Part shown: piece by piece, positions 17,404 through 25,386 of the stretch
Numbering within the stretch: the stretch's first letter is position 1
Layout: each line of letters opens with the position of its first letter
Assembly: GCF_900090305.1 (NCBI RefSeq)
Contig: NZ_LT607751.1
Span: 3,782,001 to 3,846,000, forward strand
Source of the DNA: Micromonospora siamensis
GTDB taxonomy: Bacteria > Actinomycetota > Actinomycetes > Mycobacteriales > Micromonosporaceae
Direction of reading: 5' to 3'
Length of the DNA stretch: 64,000 bases
The notes under the pieces: generated by a model
What the model was told of the DNA's origin: nothing
Database searches by the model: none
Seen by the model: the letters and a program-made list of their open reading frames with translations, nothing else
Program-made: the position numbers and the translations under genes

Positions 17404-18297
17404 TCAGTCCACCGTGGCGGCCGGGTCGGCGGGCTCCAGCCGGGACGTGGACCGGGCGGCCGGGCCACCCGCCGCGCGGTTGAGCCCGACGGCCAGCAGC
17501 CGCCCGTACGATGCCGGGGCGACCCGGGCCAGCAGGTCGGGCAGCTTCGCGGACCAGCCGATCAGGACCCGGCCGCGCCGGCGCCGCACCCCGCGCAGGA
17601 TCACCTCGGCGGCCGTCGCCGGCGGGATGGAGAGCAGCTTCTCGAACTGCCGGCGCCCCTCCTCGTACTCCTGCACCGAGACGCCGCTGCCGACCCGGGC
17701 GCTGGAGGCGATCCGGGTGGCGATGCCGCCGGGGTGCACGGAGGTGACCCCGACGCCGTCGTCGACCAGCTCGTGCCGCAGCGCCTCGGTGAAGCCGCGT
17801 ACGGCGAACTTGCTCGCCGAGTAGGCGGCCTGCCCGGCGGGGGCGATCAGCCCGAACAGGCTGGAGACGTTGACCAGGTGGGCGCCGGGTTCGGCCTTGA
17901 GCGCGGGCAGCAGGGCGTGGGTCAGCCGGACCACGGCCCGGAAGTTGATGTCGATCACCCAGTTGAACTCCTCCAGGGTGACCTGGTCGAAGCGACCGCC
18001 CAGCGCCACGCCGGCGTTGTTGACCAGCAGCCGGATCCGCGGGTGCGCGGCGCGGACGGTCGCGGCGACCCGGTCGGTGGCGTCCGGGTCGGCCAGGTCG
18101 ACCACGTGGGTGTCGACGGCGCGGCCGGCGTACGCGGCGCGGACGGCGGCGGCCACCGCGTCGAGGCGGTCGGCGTCCCGGTCGAGCAGGACCAGGTCGG
18201 CGCCGCGGCGGGCCAGCCCGTGGGCCAGCGCCTCGCCGATGCCGCTGGCGGCGCCGGTGACCACGGCGGTTCCGCCGGGGAAGACGAAGTCACGCAT
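17404..18297 (-). CDS. Short-chain dehydrogenase/reductase coupled to ethA
   Basis: Classical SDR of 297 residues, NAD(P)-dependent. The cofactor motif is VVTGAASGIGEAL, followed by NNAGVALGG. The catalytic Ser lies in NVSSLFG and the Tyr/Lys in AAYSASKFAVRG. A C-terminal extension of about 50 residues with a hydrophobic stretch (LPDLLARVAPASYGRLLAVGL) may attach it to the membrane. Its start lies eight bases inside the end of ethA, so the two are one transcript. Mycobacteria often pair such SDRs with flavin monooxygenases; here it may act on an alcohol or ketone that EthA also handles. Confidence 0.85.
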   Translation of the reverse strand: MRDFVFPGGTAVVTGAASGIGEALAHGLARRGADLVLLDRDADRLDAVAAAVRAAYAGRAVDTHVVDLADPDATDRVAATVRAAHPRIRLLVNNAGVALGGRFDQVTLEEFNWVIDINFRAVVRLTHALLPALKAEPGAHLVNVSSLFGLIAPAGQAAYSASKFAVRGFTEALRHELVDDGVGVTSVHPGGIATRIASSARVGSGVSVQEYEEGRRQFEKLLSIPPATAAEVILRGVRRRRGRVLIGWSAKLPDLLARVAPASYGRLLAVGLNRAAGGPAARSTSRLEPADPAATVD

Positions 18298-19816
18298 CGG
18301 TACGGCTCCTTTCCGCCTCCGGCGCGCCTGCGGCGAACGGCGGGGCGGTCGTGGTCGGGGCGGTGGCGCGGGAGAAGCGGACGCCTTCGTCGGTGAGCCG
18401 GCCGTGCCGCATCAGCAGCACGTCGCGGGGGTAGTTCTGGTGCAGCCGCCACGGCGCGGCGGGCCCCTGTTTGGGCAGCTGGTCCACGGCGCGCAGCACG
18501 TACCCGGACTTCAGGTCGATGATCGGTTCGAGGTCGTCGGACTCCGGCGCGAGCGGGGTGACGATCTGCTGCCCGGTGGCGTCCAGGTGGCGCAGCAGCC
18601 GGCAGACGTACGTCGCGACCAGGTCGGCCTTGAGCGTCCAGGAGGCGTTGGTGTAGCCGATGGTCATGGCGAAGTTCGGCACGCCGGAGAGCATCATGCC
18701 CTTGTAGGCCACGGTGTCGGCCAGGTCGACCTCGGCGCCGTCGACCGACAGGGTCATCCCGCCGAAGGCGAGCAGGTTGAGCCCGGTGGCGGTGACCACG
18801 ACGTCGGCCGGCAACTCCTCGCCGGAGGCGAGCCGCAGCCCGTGCTCGATGAAGGTCTCGATGGTGTCGGTGACCACCGACGCCCGGCCGGACGTGACCG
18901 CGGCGAACAGGTCGCCGTCGGGCACCACGCAGAGCCGCTGGTCCCACGGGTCGTAGCGGGGCGAGAAGTGCCGGTCGACGTCGTACCCGAGGGGCAGCTT
19001 GCCCTTGGCGGCCCGGCGCAGCAGCCGCTTGACCAGCCCGGGCGCGCGCCGGCTGAGCTGGAAGTTCGCCACCCCGAGCAGGACGTTCTTCCAGCGCACG
19101 ATGGGATACGCGGCCTTCGCCGGCAGCCGGCTCCGCAGCGCGTCGGCGAGCGGGTCGCGCGAGGGCAGCGAGATGACGTACGTCGGTGAGCGCTGGAGCA
19201 TGGTGACGTGGGCGGCCTGCCGGGCCATGGCCGGGACCAGGGTGACCGCGGTGGCGCCGCTGCCGATCACCACCACCCGCTTGCCGGTGTGGTCGAGGTC
19301 GGCGGGCCAGTGCTGCGGGTGCACCAGCAGGCCGGTGTAGCGCTCCACGCCGGGGAAGTCCGGGGTGTAGCCGGAGTCGTAGCGGTAGTAGCCGGAGCAG
19401 GTGAAGAGGAAGTCGCAGGTGAGGACCACGTCCTGCGCGGTGTCGGTGCGGTGGGCGTGCACGCTCCAGCGGGCGGTGGCGCTGTCCCACTCGGCGCGGA
19501 CCACCCTGTGGTGGAAGCGGATGTGCTCGTCGACGCCGTACTCGCGGGCCGTCTGCGTGACGTAGTCGCGGATGGAGTCGCCGTCGGCGATGGCCTTGGC
19601 GGCGGTCCACGGCTTGAACGAGTAGCCGAGGGTGTACATGTCGGAGTCCGAGCGGATGCCCGGATAGCGGAACAGGTCCCAGGTGCCACCGATCGCGCCG
19701 CGCGCCTCGAGCACCGCGTAGGTCTTGTCGGGACAGTTGCGGCGCAGGTGGACGGCAGCGCCGATGCCGGACAGCCCGGCACCGACGATGAGCACGTCGA
19801 CGTGGTCGGTGGCCAT
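18290..19816 (-). CDS. ethA: EthA-like FAD-containing Baeyer-Villiger monooxygenase
   Basis: Flavin monooxygenase of 508 residues that oxygenates ketones and activates ethionamide-type prodrugs in mycobacteria. The FAD motif is LIVGAGLSGIGAAVHL and the NADPH motif VVIGSGATAVTLVPA. The fingerprint YTGLLVHPQHWP fits FxGxxxHxxxWP with Phe replaced by Tyr. Long blocks such as GTWDLFRYPGIRSDSDMYTL, AYKGMMLSG and YTNASWTLKADL match my memory of M. tuberculosis EthA. It diverges from an EthR homologue over a clear operator. The natural substrate is unknown. Confidence 0.92.
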   Translation of the reverse strand: MATDHVDVLIVGAGLSGIGAAVHLRRNCPDKTYAVLEARGAIGGTWDLFRYPGIRSDSDMYTLGYSFKPWTAAKAIADGDSIRDYVTQTAREYGVDEHIRFHHRVVRAEWDSATARWSVHAHRTDTAQDVVLTCDFLFTCSGYYRYDSGYTPDFPGVERYTGLLVHPQHWPADLDHTGKRVVVIGSGATAVTLVPAMARQAAHVTMLQRSPTYVISLPSRDPLADALRSRLPAKAAYPIVRWKNVLLGVANFQLSRRAPGLVKRLLRRAAKGKLPLGYDVDRHFSPRYDPWDQRLCVVPDGDLFAAVTSGRASVVTDTIETFIEHGLRLASGEELPADVVVTATGLNLLAFGGMTLSVDGAEVDLADTVAYKGMMLSGVPNFAMTIGYTNASWTLKADLVATYVCRLLRHLDATGQQIVTPLAPESDDLEPIIDLKSGYVLRAVDQLPKQGPAAPWRLHQNYPRDVLLMRHGRLTDEGVRFSRATAPTTTAPPFAAGAPEAERSRTDA

Positions 19817-19828
19817 GGGTATCAGTCA

Positions 19829-19858
19829 ACACCCTGTCGACTCCAGCCGACAAGGTGT
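19829..19858. promoter_or_regulatory. ethA-ethR intergenic inverted repeat, probable EthR operator
   Basis: Arms ACACCCTGTCG (19829-19839) and CGACAAGGTGT (19848-19858) are inverted with 10 of 11 pairs and an eight-base spacer. The site lies in the 66 bases between the divergent ethA and ethR starts. A TetR dimer (or two, as reported for EthR) bound here could repress both genes. Confidence 0.7.
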
Positions 19859-19882
19859 CGAGCCCGGGTAGGATCGGGCCCC

Positions 19883-20545
19883 ATGACCGTCGCCCGTACG
19901 CCGACCGGGGCCGTCCCGCCGCGCGGGCGCCGGGCCGGACGCTCGGCCGGCGACGACCGGGAGGCGGCGATCCTGGCCACCGCCGAGCGGCTGCTGGAGC
20001 AGCGGCCCTTCGGTGACATCTCCATCGACGACCTGGCCCGCGGCGCGGGCATCTCCCGGCCGACGTTCTACTTCTACTTCCCGTCCAAGGACGCGGTGCT
20101 GCTGACCCTGCTGGACCGGGTCACCGCCGAGGCGGACAGCGCCGGCGGCGACGTGCTGGACCGGCTCGCCGAGGACCCCCGGGCCCGGTGGCGGGAGCTG
20201 ATCGGCCGGTTCCACGCCACCTTCGGCGCGCACCGGGCGGTGGTGCTGGCCTGCGCGCAGGTGCGCGGCACCAACGCCGAGGTCCGCCGGCTCTGGGCCG
20301 ACGTGCTGGAACGCTGGGTGCAGGCGGTCCAGGCGGCGATCGAGGCGGAGCGGCGGCGCGGCGCGGCCCCGGGCGGACTGCCCGCCCGGGACCTGTCGAT
20401 CGCGCTGAACTCGATGAACGAGCGGGTCTGGTACGCCACCTTCGCCGGCGACGGCCCGGCGGTGGCCGAGCGGGACGTCGTGGACGTGCTGCTCGACGTG
20501 TGGCTGACCGCGATCTACCGCGACACCGCTCCCCCACCGGCGTGA
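19883..20545 (+). CDS. ethR: EthR-like TetR-family repressor
   Basis: TetR-type regulator of 220 residues. The N-terminal helix-turn-helix is DDLARGAGISRPTFYFYFPS followed by KDAVLLTLLDRV, almost identical to the M. tuberculosis EthR sequence as I recall it. PRGRR and SGDDRE-like residues precede it and a MNERVWYATFAGD segment lies near the end, also as in EthR. The C-terminal helical domain would hold the hydrophobic ligand pocket. It diverges from ethA with an inverted repeat between them, so ethA repression and autorepression are expected. Its end overlaps the opposing gene by 31 bases. Confidence 0.92.
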   Translation: MTVARTPTGAVPPRGRRAGRSAGDDREAAILATAERLLEQRPFGDISIDDLARGAGISRPTFYFYFPSKDAVLLTLLDRVTAEADSAGGDVLDRLAEDPRARWRELIGRFHATFGAHRAVVLACAQVRGTNAEVRRLWADVLERWVQAVQAAIEAERRRGAAPGGLPARDLSIALNSMNERVWYATFAGDGPAVAERDVVDVLLDVWLTAIYRDTAPPPA

Positions 20546-21003
20546 CCCTGGCCGGTCCGGGTGAAGTCCATGATCCAGTTGGTCTCCCAGGTCCGCTCGC
20601 CGTCGGTGGAGAACGCCTGCTCCCAGCGGCAGGAGGTGGGCGTGATCGCCGACCAGAGGAACCGGCAGCGGACCGGGCGGCCCTCGTCGGTGTCGTCGGC
20701 GAAGAAGGTGCCGACGCCGTCGACGAACCGCCCGACCACCGGCGGCAGTTCCAGCGCACCGCGCCGGCTGTTCATCCAGTAGATCGACCAGAGTCCCGTC
20801 GCCTGGTCGAGGAGCCGGACGGTGGAGCCGGAGAACCCGCGGGTCGGGAAGCGGATCTCGTCGAAGCTGCCGGCGCCGTCGAAGAACGAGTGGGCCACCG
20901 AGGCTCCGGGGAAGACGTCCCAGTCGTCGCTGCCGACGTGCCGCTCGCGCAGCCGCCGGTTGGTGACGTCCCAGGTGCCGACGAAGAAGTCGAAGTCGCC
21001 CAT
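20515..21003 (-). CDS. DUF1579-like beta-barrel hypothetical protein
   Basis: A 162-residue protein beginning MGDFDFFVGTWDVTNRRL. The early GTWDVTNRR and late WETNWIMDFTR segments, alternating strands and conserved tryptophans suggest a lipocalin-like barrel, close to the DUF1579 type. It has no signal peptide or cysteine pattern. Its start shares one base with the stop of the upstream gene (TGATG), so translation is coupled. Its 3' end overlaps ethR on the opposite strand. Ligand and function unknown. Confidence 0.7.
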   Translation of the reverse strand: MGDFDFFVGTWDVTNRRLRERHVGSDDWDVFPGASVAHSFFDGAGSFDEIRFPTRGFSGSTVRLLDQATGLWSIYWMNSRRGALELPPVVGRFVDGVGTFFADDTDEGRPVRCRFLWSAITPTSCRWEQAFSTDGERTWETNWIMDFTRTGQGHAGGGAVSR

Positions 21004-21476
21004 CAGCTGCCCACCGGGCCTTCGGCGCGGGTGTCGGCCAGGTATCCGGCCAGGTCGGGGCGGTCGGGGGCGAGGACGTGCCGGATCCAGGCGGTGCGCT
21101 CGTGTTCCAGCATCCCCAGTTCCCAGACGCAGCCGACGCCCGGGCGGGTCATCGGGACGAAGTGCGTGGGGTCGTCGTCGGGGCTGCCGACGGCGGGCTG
21201 GCCGGCGACCGCGATCCGGCACTCCACCACGTTGTCGAAGAACCAGCTGTACGCCAGCAGGTACGCCCCGGTGTCCGCGCCCCGGTGCAGCACCACCCAG
21301 CCGGCCGGCGGGGTGCCGTCCGGCTCGGGCAACAGCTTCGGCAGGTACGCGTACGCGGCCTCGACGACCGCCGGTTCGAGTCGGCGGTCAGGCTGGTCGA
21401 CGTGGTAGCGCTTGACGTGCCGGCCGGCCACCTCGACGGTCCCCGGCACGGTCAGCTCCTTGTCGTGAAAGGTCAT
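21003..21476 (-). CDS. Hypothetical protein (157 aa), first gene of a WYL-controlled pair
   Basis: Soluble protein with WVVLHRGADTGAYLLAYSWFFDNVVECRIAV, quoted in part as VVLHRGADTGAYLLAY, a mixed strand/helix core rich in aromatic residues. I do not recognise the family. It lies divergent from a WYL regulator with only 43 bases between start codons, and a perfect inverted repeat fills that gap. The downstream DUF1579-like gene is coupled to it. The pair is therefore the likely target of the regulator. Codon use is normal for the window. Confidence 0.7.
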   Translation of the reverse strand: MTFHDKELTVPGTVEVAGRHVKRYHVDQPDRRLEPAVVEAAYAYLPKLLPEPDGTPPAGWVVLHRGADTGAYLLAYSWFFDNVVECRIAVAGQPAVGSPDDDPTHFVPMTRPGVGCVWELGMLEHERTAWIRHVLAPDRPDLAGYLADTRAEGPVGS

Positions 21477-21499
21477 GCCGGGAGGCTAGGAGGGCTTCC

Positions 21500-21516
21500 C
21501 TGACAGCTACTGTCAG
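21500..21516. promoter_or_regulatory. Palindrome CTGACAG-cta-CTGTCAG, likely WYL-regulator operator
   Basis: A perfect seven-base inverted repeat with a three-base spacer lies in the 43-base gap between the divergent hypothetical gene (starts 21476) and the WYL regulator (starts 21520). TGACAG/CTGTCA half sites are, from memory, typical for this YafY-type regulator group. It lies four bases before the regulator's ATG. Confidence 0.65.
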
Positions 21517-21519
21517 TGG

Positions 21520-22497
21520 ATGCGGGCCAGTCGACTCCTCTCCGTCCTGCTGCTGCTCCAGGCGCACGGCCGGTTGACCGCCGCCGAGCTGGCGCAGCGG
21601 CTGGAGGTGTCGGTGCGCTCCGTCTACCGGGACGTGGAGGCGCTGCACGCGGCCGGCATCCCGCTCTACGGCGAGGCCGGGCACGCCGGCGGCTACCGGC
21701 TGGTCGACGGCTGGCGTACCCGACTGACCGGGCTCACCGCCCAGGAGGCCGAGCGGCTGGTCTTCGCCGGGCTGCCCGGGCCGGCCGCCGAGCTGGGCTA
21801 CGACGCGGTGGTCGCCGAGGTCCAACGCAAGCTGCACGCCGCGCTGCCCGGCCCGTACGCCGACCGGGCCGCGCAGGTGCGGCAGCGCTTCCACCTCGAC
21901 CCGGCCGGGTGGTACTCCGACGGGGACGCCTCGGCGCACCTGCCGGCCACCGCCGACGCGGTCTGGCACCAGCGGCGGATCCGGGTCCGCTACCGCGGCT
22001 GGCGGGGCGAGGTCACCCGGGTGCTGGAGCCGTACGGGCTGGTGCTCAAGGGCGGCCGGTGGTACGCGGTGGCGGCCCGCCCGGACCGGCCCGAACCGGC
22101 CACCTACCGGGTCAACCAGGTCCTGGAGCTGACCACGCTGGACGAGCGCTTCGACCGGCCCGCGGACTTCGACCTGCCGGGCTGGTGGCGGGCGCACGTG
22201 GTGGACTTCCGCTCCCGGCTGCACCGCGACGAGGCGACGATCCGGCTCTCGCCCCGGGGCCGGCAGCGCCTCGGGGAGGTCGCCAGCGACGTGGTGGTCG
22301 CCGCGGTGGACGCCACCGCCGGGCCGCCGGACGACGCCGGGTGGGTGGAGGCGGTCGTACCCATCGAGTCGCTGACCCACGCGCACGGCGATCTGCTGCG
22401 CCTCGGCGCGGAGGTGGAGGTCCGCTCCCCCGCCGCGCTGCGCGACCGGCTCGCGGCGACCGCCGCCGGACTCGCGGCGCTCTACGCCGCCGGCTGA
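21520..22497 (+). CDS. HTH-WYL (YafY/DeoR-like) transcriptional regulator
   Basis: Regulator of 325 residues. The N-terminal winged helix has [24 protein letters not shown], seen as [19 protein letters not shown]. The WYL domain follows at about 140-210, where the namesake triad reads as [15 protein letters not shown]-like C-terminal extension completes the protein. The [11 protein letters not shown] wing segment is the usual family mark. WYL proteins sense ligands including nucleic acids, and many actinobacterial members activate a divergent gene. Here the divergent pair at 20515-21476 is the obvious target. Confidence 0.87.
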   Translation: MRASRLLSVLLLLQAHGRLTAAELAQRLEVSVRSVYRDVEALHAAGIPLYGEAGHAGGYRLVDGWRTRLTGLTAQEAERLVFAGLPGPAAELGYDAVVAEVQRKLHAALPGPYADRAAQVRQRFHLDPAGWYSDGDASAHLPATADAVWHQRRIRVRYRGWRGEVTRVLEPYGLVLKGGRWYAVAARPDRPEPATYRVNQVLELTTLDERFDRPADFDLPGWWRAHVVDFRSRLHRDEATIRLSPRGRQRLGEVASDVVVAAVDATAGPPDDAGWVEAVVPIESLTHAHGDLLRLGAEVEVRSPAALRDRLAATAAGLAALYAAG

Positions 22498-22500
22498 CCG

Positions 22501-23997
22501 TCAGCGCAGGTCGCGCAGGGCCGCTCCGAGCGCGGCCACGCCCCGCTCGATGTCGCCCGTGGGGTTGGCGGCGTAGCCGAGCACCAGGCCGGGCGGCTGG
22601 GCACGCTGCCCGTGCCAGGACAGCGGCTGCACCTTCACCCCGCGGCGCAACGCGGCGGCGGCGAGCGCCACGTCGGGCCCGGACCCGTCGAGCGTGACCA
22701 TCAGGTGCAGGCCGGCGGCGGCGCCGTGCACCACCGCGCCGGGCAGGTGGGCGCGGACGGCGCGGATCATCGCGTCCCGGCGGCGGACGTGCCGGCGGCG
22801 CAGCAGCCGCAGGTGCCGTTCCAGCGCCCCGGACTCCATCAGCTCGGCGAGCACCAGCTGCGGCAGGGCCGCGTTGCCGAGGTCGGCGGTGCGCTTCGCG
22901 GCCACCAGCGCCGTGCGGTACCGGGGCGGGACCAGCACCCAGCCGATCCGCAGCGCCGGGGCGAGCAGCTTGGAGACGCTGCCGGTGTAGCAGACCCGGT
23001 CGGGCAGCATGGCCCGCAGCGCCGGCACCGGCGGCCGGTCGTAGCGGTGCTCGGCGTCGTAGTCGTCCTCGATCACCAGGCCGCCCCGCTGCGCCCAGTC
23101 GATCAGCCGGCGCCGTCGGGCGCCGTCGAGGACCACCCCGGTCGGGAACTGGTGCGCGGGGGTGAGCATGACCGCCGGCGCGCCGGTCGCGGCCAGTTCG
23201 TCGACCCGCAGGCCGTGGGCGTCGACCGCGACCGGCGGGGTGGACAGGCCCCAGTTGCGCAGGTGCTGGCGTACGCCCAGCGAACCGGGGTCCTCCACGG
23301 CGACGGTGTGCACCCCGTCGGCGTGCAGCACCTGGGCGAGCAGGCCGAGCGCCTGGGAGACGCCGGCGACGACCACCACCTCGGCCGGGTCGACCCGGAT
23401 GCCCCGGTTGCGGGCCAGCCAGGTGGCCACGGCGTGGCGCAGCGCGGGCGTGCCGGTCGGGTCGCCGTAGCCGAAGGCGGCCGGGGCGAGGCGGTGCAGC
23501 ACCGTCCGCTCGGCGCGTAGCCAGGCCGCGCGGGGAAACGCCGCCAGATCGGGTACGCCGGGGGTCAGGTCGATCTCGGCCGGGGCGGTACGCAGCGCGT
23601 CGAAGACGTCGGTGCCGGGCCGGTGCGGGAACAGGTCAGCGTCCGGGTACGCCGGGTCCGGGGCGGTGACCGGGGGCGGTGCGTGCCCGCCGGCCGGCCC
23701 CGGGCGGGCCACCACGACGGTGCCGGCCCGACCCCGCCCCGCCACGTGCCCGTCCTCGGTCAGCCGCTGGTACGCCTCGGTCACCACGCCCCGGGAGACG
23801 CCGAGGTCGGCGGCGAGCACCCGGCTGGCCGGCAGCCGGGAGCCGACCGGCAGTTGGCCGCCGGCGATGGCCGCGCGCAGGCGCCGCGCCAGCCACTCGG
23901 CGCGCCCACCGCGGGGCGCCTGACCCACGTCGAGCTGGAGGAAGTCCGACCCGGCCGTTATGGACCGGTCGTCGGTCACCGCTTTGGCACTGTCCAC
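22501..23997 (-). CDS. MocR-type regulator (GntR HTH fused to PLP aminotransferase fold), PdxR-like
   Basis: A 498-residue MocR protein. The N-terminal winged helix includes LPASRVLAADLGVSRGVVTEAY; the remainder is a type I aminotransferase fold that binds PLP. VIEDDYDAEHRYD supplies the Asp that contacts the PLP ring nitrogen, and CYTGSVSKLLAPALRIGW the Schiff-base Lys. MocR proteins usually regulate a divergent gene and sense PLP or an amino-acid adduct. The divergent neighbour is a LysE-type exporter, so amino-acid export control is plausible. The start is GTG. Inverted ATGGACCGG/CCGGACCAT sites lie at the 5' end. Confidence 0.87.
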   Translation of the reverse strand: MDSAKAVTDDRSITAGSDFLQLDVGQAPRGGRAEWLARRLRAAIAGGQLPVGSRLPASRVLAADLGVSRGVVTEAYQRLTEDGHVAGRGRAGTVVVARPGPAGGHAPPPVTAPDPAYPDADLFPHRPGTDVFDALRTAPAEIDLTPGVPDLAAFPRAAWLRAERTVLHRLAPAAFGYGDPTGTPALRHAVATWLARNRGIRVDPAEVVVVAGVSQALGLLAQVLHADGVHTVAVEDPGSLGVRQHLRNWGLSTPPVAVDAHGLRVDELAATGAPAVMLTPAHQFPTGVVLDGARRRRLIDWAQRGGLVIEDDYDAEHRYDRPPVPALRAMLPDRVCYTGSVSKLLAPALRIGWVLVPPRYRTALVAAKRTADLGNAALPQLVLAELMESGALERHLRLLRRRHVRRRDAMIRAVRAHLPGAVVHGAAAGLHLMVTLDGSGPDVALAAAALRRGVKVQPLSWHGQRAQPPGLVLGYAANPTGDIERGVAALGAALRDLR

Positions 23998-24005
23998 CGG
24001 ACCAT
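23960..24005. promoter_or_regulatory. ATGGACCGG / CCGGACCAT inverted repeat at the MocR-LysE divergence
   Basis: ATGGACCGG (23960-23968) and CCGGACCAT (23997-24005) are exact reverse complements 28 bases apart. The first lies within the early MocR coding region and the second overlaps its GTG. MocR regulators often bind two separated sites at the divergent promoter, so this is a candidate operator. Confidence 0.4.
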
Positions 24006-24026
24006 TGTGGCCGCAGGCTGGACGGC

Positions 24027-24638
24027 GTGAGCATCGCCTTCCTGTCGGCCACCCTGCTGGTCGTGGTCACCCCCGGTCCCGGGGTGCTCTACACGCTCTC
24101 CGCCGCGCTGGCGCACGGCCGGCGGGCCGGGCTGGTGGCCGCGCTGGGCTGCACGGTGGCCACCGTGCCGCACGTGGTGGTGGCGCTGGCCGGGCTCGCC
24201 GCCCTGGTGCATGCCGGCGGACCGGCCTTCACGGCGGTCCGCTACCTGGGCGCGGGCTACCTGCTGTACCTGGGCCGGGCGATGCTGCGGGAGCGCTCCG
24301 AAAACACCGGGCCGGTGGATGCCGCACCGCCGACCGCGGCCCGGTTGGTCGGCACGGCGGTGCTGGTCAACCTGCTCAACCCGAAGCCGGTCCTGTTCCT
24401 CGTCGCGTTCCTGCCCCAGTTCGTGCCGGCGGACGCGCCGGGGGCGGCCGGCCGGATGCTCGCCCTCGCGGCGATGTTCACCCTGGTCACCCTCGTGGTC
24501 TTCGGCGGGTACGCGATCGGCGCCGCCGCCGTACGCGACCGGGTGCTCGCCCGGCCCCGGGCCGCCGACCGGCTGCGCCAGGGCTTCGCCGTGTCCTTCC
24601 TCGTCCTGGGCGTCTCGCTCGCCCTCAGCACACCGTAG
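24027..24638 (+). CDS. LysE/RhtB-family amino-acid exporter
   Basis: Membrane protein of 203 residues with about six helices. The N-terminal VVVTPGPGVLYTLSAALAHGRRAGLVAALG matches the LysE signature (TPGPGVLY, then HGRRAGL). A central VNLLNPKPVLFLVAFLPQFV is the other family mark, with the typical NPK motif. It probably exports an amino acid or derivative by proton exchange. GTG 24027 is taken as start because the signature begins soon after. It diverges from the MocR gene by 29 bases. The next gene's ribosome-binding site overlaps its stop, so they are cotranscribed. Confidence 0.88.
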   Translation: MSIAFLSATLLVVVTPGPGVLYTLSAALAHGRRAGLVAALGCTVATVPHVVVALAGLAALVHAGGPAFTAVRYLGAGYLLYLGRAMLRERSENTGPVDAAPPTAARLVGTAVLVNLLNPKPVLFLVAFLPQFVPADAPGAAGRMLALAAMFTLVTLVVFGGYAIGAAAVRDRVLARPRAADRLRQGFAVSFLVLGVSLALSTP

Positions 24639-24648
24639 GAGTCCCACC

Positions 24649-25386
24649 GTGCGCTTCCAGCACTCGGACGTGATCTGGTCCCGCTTTCCCGAGCTGACCT
24701 GCGGCGTCCTGCACGCCACCGGCATCACCGCGGAGCCGGACGCGACACCGTGGACCACACCGTTCGTCGAGCGTGCCCGCAGCCGGCTGGCCGCCGGCCC
24801 GGAGAGTGGGCTGCCGCAGGTCCAGGCCTGGCGGCGGGTGTTCGCCGCGATGGGCCTGCCGCCGACCCGTTACCGGTGCGCCGCCGAGTCGCTGCTGCGT
24901 CGGTTGCGCCGCGACGGGGCGCTGCCCCGGGTGCACCCGCTGGTCGACCTCTGCAACGCGCTCTCCGCCGGGCACGCGGTCCCGGTGGGCGTCTTCGACC
25001 TCGCCCGCGTCACCGGCGACCTGACCGTGCGGCCCGCCGACGGCGACGAGGACCACCTGACCTTCGCCGGGGAGTCGCAACGCCCGGAGCCGGGTGAGGT
25101 GATCTTCGCCGACTCCGCCGGGCGGGCCCACGCGCGGCGCTGGACCAACCGGCAGAGCGGCTGGTCGGCGGTGGGGCCGGGCACCGGCGAGGTGCTGGTG
25201 GTGGTGGAGGCGGTGCATCCCGGCGGCGCCGAGGAGGTGGCCAGCATGCTGGCGGAGCTGGCCGGCGTGCTGGCGCGGGCGTGGGGCGCGCCGGCGCGTA
25301 CGGCGCTGTTGAGCGCCGCCGCGCCGGTGTTCGAGGTGCCGGTGTCCCGGCCCGCGGATCAGGCGGTCTCGCCCGGGCCGAGGTAG
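24649..25386 (+). CDS. B3/B4 tRNA-editing-like domain protein
   Basis: A 245-residue stand-alone B3/B4 domain, the fold that edits misacylated tRNA in phenylalanyl-tRNA synthetase beta chains. Characteristic blocks are QVQAWRRVFAAMGLPPTRYRCAAESLLRRL (in part MGLPPTRYRCAAESLLRR), HPLVDLCNALSAGHAVPVGVFDL, and a late RRWTNRQSGWSAV. The GTG start at 24649 has GTAGGAG overlapping the upstream LysE stop, with seven-base spacing. Free-standing members are thought to hydrolyse aminoacyl-tRNA or bind amino-acid-like ligands. Being in an operon with an exporter under MocR control supports an amino-acid theme. The end overlaps the opposing gene. Confidence 0.82.
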   Translation: MRFQHSDVIWSRFPELTCGVLHATGITAEPDATPWTTPFVERARSRLAAGPESGLPQVQAWRRVFAAMGLPPTRYRCAAESLLRRLRRDGALPRVHPLVDLCNALSAGHAVPVGVFDLARVTGDLTVRPADGDEDHLTFAGESQRPEPGEVIFADSAGRAHARRWTNRQSGWSAVGPGTGEVLVVVEAVHPGGAEEVASMLAELAGVLARAWGAPARTALLSAAAPVFEVPVSRPADQAVSPGPR

